The position numbers and the translations under genes are program-made. The notes beneath the pieces were generated by a model, which saw only the letters and a list, made by a program, of their open reading frames with translations, was not told the origin of the DNA and ran no database searches. From NCBI RefSeq assembly GCF_018131075.1, contig NZ_JAFCLS010000046.1:1-64000 (forward strand): a stretch of 64,000 nt of DNA, in the 5' to 3' direction. This DNA is from Bradyrhizobium sp. JYMT SZCCT0428 (GTDB lineage Bacteria; Pseudomonadota; Alphaproteobacteria; Rhizobiales; Xanthobacteraceae). This document shows, piece after piece, positions 26,227-34,500 of the stretch (positions are counted from its first letter, which is position 1; each line of letters opens with the position of its first letter).

Positions 26227-26895
26227 CTAACGACCGTCTGCCCCGCGGACTACGATCAAATCGACAGGGCCGCCAGGCCGGCCATCGTCGAACACGCCAA
26301 CCGTCAACCGTCCGGTTTTCCAGGCGGCGGTGTCGAGATTGGTGCGGCCCTCGAATAACAGTGGGCCTTCGGGATCATTGTCGTGGCCGTGCACGACGTG
26401 GAGCGCGCCGAATCCGCTCGAATCGTCCTTCGGGTAGCGCTTCCACAACAGCGTTTTTTCGCTCTGCTTCTCCAGCGGTGTCCCCACCTCGACGCCGGCG
26501 TGCACATAGAGGCGGTGCGCATCGACATACAGCAGCCGCAATTGATCGAGCCACGCGATATGGGCCGGCGGCACCGCGGCGGGATCGCCGCCATAGGACG
26601 CCAGCGCCATGTCGCCGCCCCGCTCCAGCCAAAAGGCCTGCTTCGCCGGATCGCGTAGCCCGTCGACCATCATCGCGTCGTGATTGCCCTTCAGCGCAAC
26701 AAACCGCCAGCCGCCGTCAACACCTGGCAGCAGCCGCTCGATCACCTGCCTGCTCTGAGGGCCCTTGTTGACGTAGTCGCCGATGGTGACGATGGCGCCA
26801 ACGTTGCCGGACGCATGTGCATCGATCTCCAGGAGCGCGCGGCTCAGCAGATCATCGCGGCCGTGAATATCCGGAATGACGTAGGTGAAGCTCAT
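26227..26895 (-). CDS. Metallophosphoesterase / serine-threonine protein phosphatase
   Basis: A 222-residue calcineurin-like phosphatase. Metal-site motifs are all present in order: PDIHGR near the N terminus, IGDYVNKGP, KGNHDAM, the histidine in RLYVHAGV, and VVHGHDN. This is the PrpA/ApaH-like bacterial protein phosphatase family; the substrate is unknown. The start at 26895 is chosen because the family begins just before the PDIHGR motif; the extension to 26967 is Arg/Trp-rich and not conserved in type. It faces no obvious operon partner. Confidence 0.85.
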   Translation of the reverse strand: MSFTYVIPDIHGRDDLLSRALLEIDAHASGNVGAIVTIGDYVNKGPQSRQVIERLLPGVDGGWRFVALKGNHDAMMVDGLRDPAKQAFWLERGGDMALASYGGDPAAVPPAHIAWLDQLRLLYVDAHRLYVHAGVEVGTPLEKQSEKTLLWKRYPKDDSSGFGALHVVHGHDNDPEGPLLFEGRTNLDTAAWKTGRLTVGVFDDGRPGGPVDLIVVRGADGR

Positions 26896-27008
26896 CCGCG
26901 TGCGCATTCCGGCCAAGGGACACCACGGTGCTATTCCAACCGCACGCCACCGGCAACCGGCGTGCATCGTCCGGCCGGACTGCCGGCGAGTGTCATTTGT
27001 ACCGTCCC

Positions 27009-27155
27009 TTACGTCCGGAAAAACACGAACCAGACCACGCCCAGGATCACCAGTCCAGTCGAGACGGTCAGGAGCGCCAGCACCGAGGGACCGGGTTCGG
27101 CCTGACGCGCTTCGGTCGGGGTTTCGATAATCTGGTCATGCCGACGCGTTGCCAT
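27009..27155 (-). CDS. 48-residue single-span membrane protein
   Basis: A very short gene starting at 27155, with GAGG six bases upstream and TAA at 27009-27011. It reads MATRRHDQIIETPTEARQ, then a hydrophilic Glu/Pro stretch and one membrane helix (SVLALLTVSTGLVILGVVWF) with a short tail VFFRT. The good ribosome site, a clean helix and a stop right after it support a real gene. Similar tiny membrane proteins are common in Bradyrhizobium (recollection). Function unknown. Confidence 0.65.
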   Translation of the reverse strand: MATRRHDQIIETPTEARQAEPGPSVLALLTVSTGLVILGVVWFVFFRT

Positions 27156-27423
27156 GGGGGACCTCAATTGCGTAAGTGCCTGTAATGCCAGCTATTGCTT
27201 CGACACCACCTGTCAAAAGCAACGCATGATGGCAGATGATGTTCCGGGGCCTTGCACCCGGCATTTTTGCGATCAGGTCGTCCAAAAGGTCGTAGCCGAA
27301 CGGCGGAACATATCGCTCGGTCTCGGTTAACGCCGTTGGCAGATTCCTTTCCCCGCTGTGTTTGAAACCGGGTCTGCCGATGGTATTCTTGACGGTCGTC
27401 TGTTGCGTCCTCGGAGTTTTCCC

Positions 27424-28401
27424 ATGGCCCCCCGCGCCAATTGGAAAGGCTTTTTGCGCCTTTCGCTCGTGACCTGCCCGGTCGCCCTGTATCCGGCGAC
27501 CTCGGATACCGAGAAGGTCTCGTTCAACCAGATCAACCGCAAGACCGGCCATCGCATCAAATATGCCAAGGTCGACGCCGACACCGGCGAGGAAGTCGCG
27601 AACGAAGACATCATGAAGGGGTACAAGATCGACACCGACACCTATATCGAGGTGTCGAAGGACGAGCTTGACGATCTCGCGCTGGAATCGACCCGCACCA
27701 TCGAAATTGACGAGTTCGTACCGAGAACGGATATCGACAGCCGTTACGTGATCCGTCCCTATTACCTCGTGCCGGACGGCAAGGTCGGCCACGACGCGTT
27801 TGCGGTGATCCGCGAAACCATCCGCAGCATGGACAAGGTCGCGATCGGCCGCGTGGTGCTGACCAACCGTGAACACATCATCGCACTGGAGCCGCTCGAC
27901 AACGGCCTGATGGGGACCCTGCTGCGCTACCCCTACGAGGTCCGCAGCGAGAAGGAATACTTCGACGACATCCAGGACGTGAAGATCACCAAGGATATGC
28001 TGGATCTGGCCAAGCATATCGTCGAGCAGAAATCCGGATCGTTTGAACCCGAGCAGTTCGAGGATCGCTACGAGCAGGCGCTGATCGACCTGATCAACCA
28101 GAAGCGCAATGGCCTGAAGACATCAGCCAAGGCGGCACCGAAGACCGGGGGCAACGTCATCAATCTGATGGACGCACTGAAACGCAGCCTCGCCAACGAG
28201 AAACAGGCCGCTCCTGCCGCAGCCAAGGAAAACGGCAAAGCCAAAGGCAAGAAGCCGCGCAAGGCAGCCGCCGGCCAGCGCGAAATGCTGCTGCCGATCA
28301 GCGGCAGCGGCAAGCGCGCCGCCAAGGAAACTGTCAAGGAAGCGCCTAAGAAGGCCGAGAAGCCGGTTCGTGCGTCCGCCCGCACCAGGAAGGCCAGTTG
28401 A
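27424..28401 (+). CDS. ku: Ku protein for non-homologous end joining
   Basis: A 325-residue bacterial Ku homodimer subunit that binds double-strand DNA ends and recruits LigD. The N terminus MAPRANWKGFLRLSLV and the core segments (TGHRIKYAKVDADTGEEV, VLTNREHIIALEP, LLRYPYEVRS) fit the family. The last 70 residues are Lys/Ala-rich, the variable tail thought to aid DNA binding. The start at 27424 is the family start; residues encoded upstream to 27358 are not conserved. No ligD is next to it, so the partner lies elsewhere; Rhizobiales often have several ku genes. Confidence 0.93.
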   Translation: MAPRANWKGFLRLSLVTCPVALYPATSDTEKVSFNQINRKTGHRIKYAKVDADTGEEVANEDIMKGYKIDTDTYIEVSKDELDDLALESTRTIEIDEFVPRTDIDSRYVIRPYYLVPDGKVGHDAFAVIRETIRSMDKVAIGRVVLTNREHIIALEPLDNGLMGTLLRYPYEVRSEKEYFDDIQDVKITKDMLDLAKHIVEQKSGSFEPEQFEDRYEQALIDLINQKRNGLKTSAKAAPKTGGNVINLMDALKRSLANEKQAAPAAAKENGKAKGKKPRKAAAGQREMLLPISGSGKRAAKETVKEAPKKAEKPVRASARTRKAS

Positions 28402-28430
28402 TCGCGCGGGCATTCGGCCGATAGCGCGCG

Positions 28431-28667
28431 ATGCCGTGGTCGACGCCGTTCAATGAGCCGATCGCGCTGCGGGGCGGCCGCACGCTCACGACGCTGCAGC
28501 ACGCCGCCGACTACGTCATGAAACTGCCAAAAGCCGAACAGCAGGAAGCGCGCTGGCAAACCGCGGTCGAGCAATTGATCAGGGCTGCGGAGACCGGCGG
28601 CGGGTGGCTGATGTTCGCGCGGATTGCAATGATGCGGGCGCTATATACGGATGAAAACGACCGGTAA
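28431..28667 (+). CDS. Small conserved hypothetical protein, 78 residues
   Basis: A soluble protein with a short N-terminal part (MPWSTPFNEPIALRGGRTL) and helical body (HAADYVMKLPKAEQQEARWQTAVEQLI, then a GGGWLMFARIAMMRAL helix). It looks like a real gene because it has balanced composition and follows ku by 30 bases on the same strand. The ribosome binding site is weak. No domain is recognised. Confidence 0.6.
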   Translation: MPWSTPFNEPIALRGGRTLTTLQHAADYVMKLPKAEQQEARWQTAVEQLIRAAETGGGWLMFARIAMMRALYTDENDR

Positions 28668-28682
28668 CGCGGTTTTGTGGCG

Positions 28683-28889
28683 CTAGTCCCCGTCGCCGTC
28701 TCCCCCGCCAAAATCAAATCCGTCGATGCCGTCGCCGGTTGGTCGATTGCGGAGCATCAGATCCGTGAGCAGGGCCACAACCAGTATGGCGGCGAATACG
28801 CGCCACGGATGCTGCACGCCGTAGGCGATGACCTGCCGGCCGAAGCTGGCGATTGATGGACCCCAGGTCCCGAACAGCAGCTCTTGCAT
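28683..28889 (-). CDS. Small membrane protein with Gly/Asp tail, behind Flp pilin
   Basis: A 68-residue protein starting MQELLFGTWGPSI with one membrane helix (WRVFAAILVVALLTDLML) and an acidic Gly/Asp tail (GFDFGGGDGDGD). It begins 22 bases after the stop of the Flp pilin gene on the same strand and is likely co-transcribed. No family is recognised; it could be a pilus-associated factor (inference from position only). It converges with the small gene at 28431. Confidence 0.55.
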   Translation of the reverse strand: MQELLFGTWGPSIASFGRQVIAYGVQHPWRVFAAILVVALLTDLMLRNRPTGDGIDGFDFGGGDGDGD

Positions 28890-28911
28890 GGTGCGCGCTG
28901 CCGGTCCGTCC

Positions 28912-29076
28912 CTATTTGAGCGATGTGCTGACAGTCTCGAATTTGGTGCTGAGCGCAGTGCCGACGCCGTTGACGGCACCAACGATCACGATGCCGATGC
29001 CCATCGCAATGAGACAATACTCGATTGCGGTCGCGCCGGACTCATCCCTGAAAAAATTCTTCAACAATCGACGCAT
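28912..29076 (-). CDS. flp: Flp/Fap-type IVb pilin
   Basis: A 54-residue prepilin. A short charged leader (MRRLLKNFFRDESG) precedes the hallmark Flp motif ATAIEYCLIAMGIGIVIV, where prepilin peptidase would cut before the hydrophobic stretch, with Glu and Tyr at the expected +5/+6-like places. The start at 29076 has AGGAG eight bases upstream. Flp pilins build tight-adherence (Tad) pili for surface attachment; no other tad genes are within the window. Confidence 0.85.
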   Translation of the reverse strand: MRRLLKNFFRDESGATAIEYCLIAMGIGIVIVGAVNGVGTALSTKFETVSTSLK

Positions 29077-29291
29077 GAAAACTCCTGTCGACGCCGCTGG
29101 AATTCTCCCCGCGCCCCGCTCCAAATGGAACCCTAGATTGGAATGATTGACGACGTTTTGACGAACAGGATGAACGACTTATTAAGCCGGAGCCCTGACT
29201 GCACAGGTATTCCTACGGTACCAAAAATTTACTCTGAATTGTGTCGCGCCCGCCATGGTCGGCGGATCGGCGTATTCCGGATCGAGCGCAC

Positions 29292-29462
29292 ATGTCCGCG
29301 CAGAAGCGTGAACCAGGAAAAAACTACATCGGCCTCCTGAACGATGAGTTGGAAGAGCAGCGCACTGCCGAGGTGCGATTCGGCAACGATCGCCGCCTGA
29401 CGGCGTATGTCCTCGGCCTGATGGCGGCGATGTTCACCCATCGCCGCAACGAGGCGAGATAG
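29292..29462 (+). CDS. Small hypothetical protein, 56 residues
   Basis: A short soluble protein (MSAQKREPGKNYIGLLNDELEEQR...) with a basic C terminus and a short hydrophobic patch LTAYVLGLMAAMFTHR. Only composition and compact size support it; no strong ribosome site is seen. It lies divergently from the Flp pilin gene. Function unknown. Confidence 0.45.
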   Translation: MSAQKREPGKNYIGLLNDELEEQRTAEVRFGNDRRLTAYVLGLMAAMFTHRRNEAR

Positions 29463-29728
29463 TAGCCCTCCTCTCGCCCGTAGGACGCGGCAGGCTTGAG
29501 GCCGCCGCGGCGAACAGCGCCCGACACGTTCTGATCGAGTAGGAACCGCTGGACGTCGGGCTCATCGGTCTGGCGCCGGTATTGGTCTGCAGCAACCGCT
29601 CCGGCGGCAAACGCATATCAGCACTTCCCGGAGCAGGCGCCGCCCGCGCTTTACCGGACGGAAAATTCCTGTTCCAACTGTGAGAAATCGGCCGAACGAA
29701 CCGGCCTGCACACAAGGGGGAGACCGTC

Positions 29729-31363
29729 ATGAAGCTCGGCGCGGCGATTGCAGAAATCATGAAGCGCGAGGGGATCGAGATCCTCTGCGGCTATCCCGTC
29801 AATCATCTGATCGAATATGCCGCCAATGCCGATATCCGCCCCGTGATGGTCCGCCAGGAACGCATCGGCGTCCACATGGCGGATGCGATCTCCCGCGTCA
29901 CCTCGGGCCATTCGATCGGCGCGTTTTGCATGCAGCACGGCCCCGGCGCCGAAAACGCCATGGGCGGCGTGGCGCAGTGCTACGGCGAATCCGTCCCGGT
30001 GCTGGTGCTGCCGATGGGCTATGCGCGGCGGCTCGCCAATATCGACCCGAACTTCAACTCCAGCCAGGCGATGCGGGCGTTCTCAAAATCCTCCGAGCCG
30101 ATCAATATCGCGGCTGAAGTCTGCAACATCTTTCGTCGCGCCTTTACCAAGCTGAAGAACGGCCGCGGTGGGCCGGTCATTGTGGAAATCCCGGCCGACA
30201 TGTGGAACGAAGACGTGCCGGAGCCGCTGAACTACACGCCGGTGCTGCGCACGCGTTACGGTGCCGATCCCGTTCATGTGAAGGAAGCCGCCGCACTTCT
30301 CGTCTCCGCCAAGCGGCCGGTGATCTACGCCGGCCAGGGCGTGCACTACGCCAAGGCCTGGCCGCAATTGAAGCGGCTGGCCGAGCGTCTCGCCATCCCC
30401 GTCACCACGAGCCTTGGCGGAAAATCGTCGTTTCCGGAGACGCATCCGCTATCGCTCGGTTCGGGCGGCCTGGCCGTGCCCCGCGCGGTGCCAAAATTCC
30501 TCGGCGAGGCCGACGTGATCTTCGGCATCGGCTGCTCCTTTACCGAGACCTCGTTCGGCATCGCCATGCCGAAGGGCAAGACCATCATCCATTCGACGCT
30601 GGACCCCAACCATCTCAACAAGGATGTCGAGGCCAGGATCGGCCTGGTCGGCGATGCCGGCCTGGTGCTCGATGCGTTGCTGGAAGAGATCGGCAAGAGT
30701 GTCACCAGCGATCGTGACGCATCCTCCGTCGCCGCGGAGATCGCCGCCTCGCACAAGGAGTGGCTGGCGAAGTGGATGCCGAAACTCACCCACAACGACG
30801 CGCCGCTCAATCCCTATCGCGTATTGTGGGACCTGCAGCACACCGTCGATATCAAGAACACCATCATCACCCATGATGCCGGCAGCCCGCGCGACCAGCT
30901 GTCGCCGTTCTGGAAATCGGTCGAGCCGTTGTCCTATATCGGCTGGGGCAAGACCACCCAGCTCGGCTACGGGCTTGGGCTCGCCATGGGCGCCAAACTG
31001 GCAAAGCCCGACAAGCTCTGCATCAATGTCTGGGGCGATGCCGCGATCGGCTTCACCGGCATGGATTTCGAGACCGCCGTGCGCGAGCGGATTCCGATCA
31101 TGTCGATCCTGTTGAACAATTTTTCCATGGCGATCGAGCTGAAGGTAATGCCGATCTCGACCGAGAAATACCGCTCGACCGACATTTCCGGCGACTACGC
31201 CGCGATGGCGCGCGCCTTCGGCGGCTATGGCGAACGGGTGACCAAGCCGGAAGACATCATTCCCGCGATCCAGCGCGGCATCGCCAAGACCAAGGAAGGC
31301 ATCCCGGTGCTGCTGGAATTCATCACCAGCAAGGAGACCGAGGTCTCCCGGCCCGGAACCTGA
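29729..31363 (+). CDS. Thiamine pyrophosphate-dependent enzyme, acetolactate-synthase-like
   Basis: A 544-residue TPP enzyme with the three-domain layout of acetolactate synthase/benzoylformate decarboxylase. The N-terminal domain includes the cofactor-activating Glu in VRQERIGVHMADA, then AFCMQHGPGAENAMGGVAQ. The central domain has RPVIYAGQGVHYAKAW. The C-terminal TPP site has GDAAIGFTGMDFETAVRERIPIMSILLNN, the GDG-type motif here reading GDA. It is alone on its strand with a terminator-like hairpin downstream, so it is probably monocistronic. Substrate cannot be inferred; no regulatory subunit is adjacent, arguing against the anabolic IlvBN enzyme. Confidence 0.85.
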   Translation: MKLGAAIAEIMKREGIEILCGYPVNHLIEYAANADIRPVMVRQERIGVHMADAISRVTSGHSIGAFCMQHGPGAENAMGGVAQCYGESVPVLVLPMGYARRLANIDPNFNSSQAMRAFSKSSEPINIAAEVCNIFRRAFTKLKNGRGGPVIVEIPADMWNEDVPEPLNYTPVLRTRYGADPVHVKEAAALLVSAKRPVIYAGQGVHYAKAWPQLKRLAERLAIPVTTSLGGKSSFPETHPLSLGSGGLAVPRAVPKFLGEADVIFGIGCSFTETSFGIAMPKGKTIIHSTLDPNHLNKDVEARIGLVGDAGLVLDALLEEIGKSVTSDRDASSVAAEIAASHKEWLAKWMPKLTHNDAPLNPYRVLWDLQHTVDIKNTIITHDAGSPRDQLSPFWKSVEPLSYIGWGKTTQLGYGLGLAMGAKLAKPDKLCINVWGDAAIGFTGMDFETAVRERIPIMSILLNNFSMAIELKVMPISTEKYRSTDISGDYAAMARAFGGYGERVTKPEDIIPAIQRGIAKTKEGIPVLLEFITSKETEVSRPGT

Positions 31364-31407
31364 TCACCGCCCCGGCCGATAACCGCTTAGCCTGCTTCAC
31401 ATTCTGG

Positions 31408-31436
31408 CGTCCCGGCCTTAAGAAAAGGCCGGGACG
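31408..31436 (+). terminator. Hairpin after the TPP enzyme gene
   Basis: CGTCCCGGCCTT (31408-31419) pairs perfectly with AAGGCCGGGACG (31425-31436) around a five-base loop. It lies about 45 bases after the stop. No T run follows, so it may act as a rho-dependent or transcript-protecting hairpin. Confidence 0.55.
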
Positions 31437-31558
31437 GCGCTGGCTTGGCCCCGCCTGGAATGAAATTATCTGCCACATTGGTGCGAGCGCTGATGGCTTG
31501 GCGCCATCGGCCTGCAAAGCTTGCTGTGAAATGGCTTGCCGTGAAATGGATTGAGTGA

Positions 31559-34500
31559 ATGACCGCGCTCCCCCCGGACGCCGTGGCCGATCTTCACAGA
31601 CTGGTTGGCGAGCTCGAGCAGAGGCTCGAATCCAGCTTCGCCGCCCACGACGTGGCGATCGCCCGTCAGGCGGCGATGGACGCGGAAAACGGCCGGCTCA
31701 TTCATGAACTGAGCATCGCCCGCGAGCGCCAGAACGCCAGCGCCGATATCCTGCGAACCATTGCCAGCGTATCGGGCGATGCCGAACACGCGCTGTACCA
31801 GATCGCCGAGACGACCGCGCGATTGTTCGATGCGGCGAGCGTCACGATCCGGATCGCTGACGGCGACAGATGGGGTCTCTCGATCCGTTTCGGCGAGGGC
31901 TCCGAGCGTATCGGCAAAGAAGTACCTGCGGCGCAGCTTGAGATCGGCGCCCGCAACCTCCCAAGCGCGGTATTTGCCCTCGACCATCAGATCCATGTGC
32001 CTGATCTGACCAACCTCGGTCCCGAGATGTCCGAATGGCCTGGTCTCGTGACCTCGCGCGCCGCGGGTCTTCTCACGGTCGCCGGCACACCGCTGCGGCG
32101 CGAGGGCAAGCCGATCGGTATTCTCATCGTCTACCGAGACCGCCTCGCGCCCTTCACCGACGACGAACTCGCGCTGCAGCAGAGCTTTGCTGATCAAGCC
32201 GCAATCGCGATCGAGAATTCGCGGCTGTTCAACGAACGGCGCCAACGCACCAACGATCTGAGCGAATCCCTCCGTCAGCAGACCGCTACCGCCGACGTGC
32301 TCAGGGTGATCGCGTCCTCGCCGGCCGATGTCGAACCGGCGCTCAAGGCAATTGTCGAAAGCGCCTGCGCACTTTGTGACGCCTATGATGCCAACGTCCT
32401 GCTCAGGATTGGCGACCATCTGCATTTCAGCGCCCATCACGGGCCGATACCGACAGGTCAACACAGTCGTCCGATCAACAGGGAGTGGGTCACGGGTCGC
32501 TCGGTTGTCGACAAGGTACCTGTGCAGGTGTCTGACTTTTGGGCGCCCGAGGCTGCCGATTTTCCCGAGGGGCAACGGCAATCGCGCGAACAGGGGCACC
32601 GCTGCAGCCTCAGCATACCTCTCCTGCGGGAGGGAGAGGCCATTGGTGCGATCGTACTTCGTCGCCTGGAACCGGTCGCCTTCACAGCCAGACAGACAGC
32701 CCTGCTGCAGACCTTTGCGGACCAGGCTGTGATCGCCATCGAAAACGTGCGGCTGTTTCGCGAGACAAGGGAAGCGCTGGAACGACAGACAGCCACGGCC
32801 GAAATCCTGAAGGTCATTGCCGCCTCTCCCTCCGACGCGCAGCCGGTGTTCGAAGCCATCGCTGCCAGCGCCAAGCGACTGCTCGGCGGGTTCTCCGCCA
32901 CGGTGCTGCGCTTTCTCGGCGACGAACTGCATCTGGTGGCGTACACACCGACCAGCCCCACCGCCGATGAAGGCCTGCAGGCCTCGTTTCCTAGATCGAT
33001 CTCGGAATTCCCGACCTTCGCGCTGGTGCGCAATGGCGAGACCGTTCAGTTTCCCGACAGCGAAGCCGAGCACGTCCCGAAGTTGAACCGGGAACTGGCG
33101 CGGCTGCGCGGCTTCCGCAGTGTATTGTTCACGCCCCTGATGAACCAGGGCGAGCCGGTCGGCATGATCAGCGTCACCCGCGCGGAGCCGGGCGCCTTTG
33201 CCGCCGACCACGTGCAATTGCTGCAGACGTTCGCCGACCAGGCGGTGATCGCGATCGAGAACGCACGCCTGTTCAACGAAACCAGACAGGCGCTCGAGCG
33301 ACAGACCGCGACGGCTGATGTCCTCAAGGTGATCGCCGGCTCGCCGTCGGATGTGCAGCCGGTGTTCGAGGCCATCGTGGCCAGCGCGAACCGGCTGATC
33401 GGCGGATTTTCCACCGCGATCTTTCGCTACGCTGGCGACCGGATCCATCTGTCCGCGTTCACTCCGACGGACCCCGCGGGCGATGCGGTGCTGCAATCCT
33501 CGTTCCCGATGCCGCTTGACCGGTTCCCGCCCTATCAGTTGGTTCGCGATGGTGCGCCGGCGGAACTCGTCGATACCGAGCTCGAGCCGGCCGCACGCGA
33601 CATCGCGCGTGCACGGGGATATCGCAGCATGCTGTTCGCGCCGCTCATGAACGAGGGCAAGGCCGTCGGCATCATCACGGTCACGCGCCGGGCACCCGGC
33701 TCGTTCGACGAGCCGCACGTCCGGCTGCTGCAAATGTTCGCCGCGCAGTCGGTGATCGCGACGGAAAATGTGCGGCTGTTCAACGAGACGCGGGAGGCGC
33801 TGGAACAGCAAAAGGCGTCGGCGGACATCCTCCGGGTCGTCAGCAGCTCGGTCGCCGATGCCCAGCCCGTATTCGATGCGATCTTGCGCAGCATCGAGCA
33901 TCTATTTGGCGGCGATGACCGGTTCATCTACCTCGCAGGCGATGATGGACTGCTCCATATCGGCGCGGCGCACGGCGCCAACGCCGAGCGCGTGCGCGCG
34001 CTGTATCCGGTGCCGCTGGAGGGAACCGCGAGCGAGGTGGCCTTCCGCGAGCGCCGCTTGATCCATTACGCCGACGTATTCAACGATCCGGACGTGCCTT
34101 CGCCGCTGCGCGAGATCGCCCGCCGTATCGGCAAGAACTATTCGATGGCACTCGCGCCCATGCTGTGGGAGGACCGTGCCATTGGCTCGATCTTCGTCGG
34201 CCGCACTTCGATGAAGCCGTTCAGCGAAAAAGAGTGCAGCCTGCTGCGCAGCTTCGCCGACCAGGCTGTCATCGCGATCCAGAACGCGCGGCTGTTCAAC
34301 GAGACGCGGGAAGCGCTGGAGCGGCAAACCGCGACGGCCGACATTTTGAAGGTCATCGCCAGTTCGCCTTCGGACGTGCAGCCGGTGTTCGACGCGATCG
34401 TAAAGAGCGCTGCGCGGCTTTTCGAGCCATGCTCGGCCACCATCACAACGCTGAAGGATGGCAAATTGCATTGGAACGCAATCGCGGAGATCGCGTCGAG

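Noticed and set aside
27315..27345. Possible EcfG-type promoter upstream of ku (GGAAC followed by GTTAA)
   Set aside because: The -10-like GTT is shifted and lacks the CGTT at 16-17 bases; spacing does not fit the consensus.
31466..33901. Long minus-strand open frame (811 codons) opposite the GAF array
   Set aside because: It mirrors the GC-rich, repeated GAF coding strand; composition is Arg/Gly/Asp/His-rich without any fold, and the sense strand has eleven recognisable domains.
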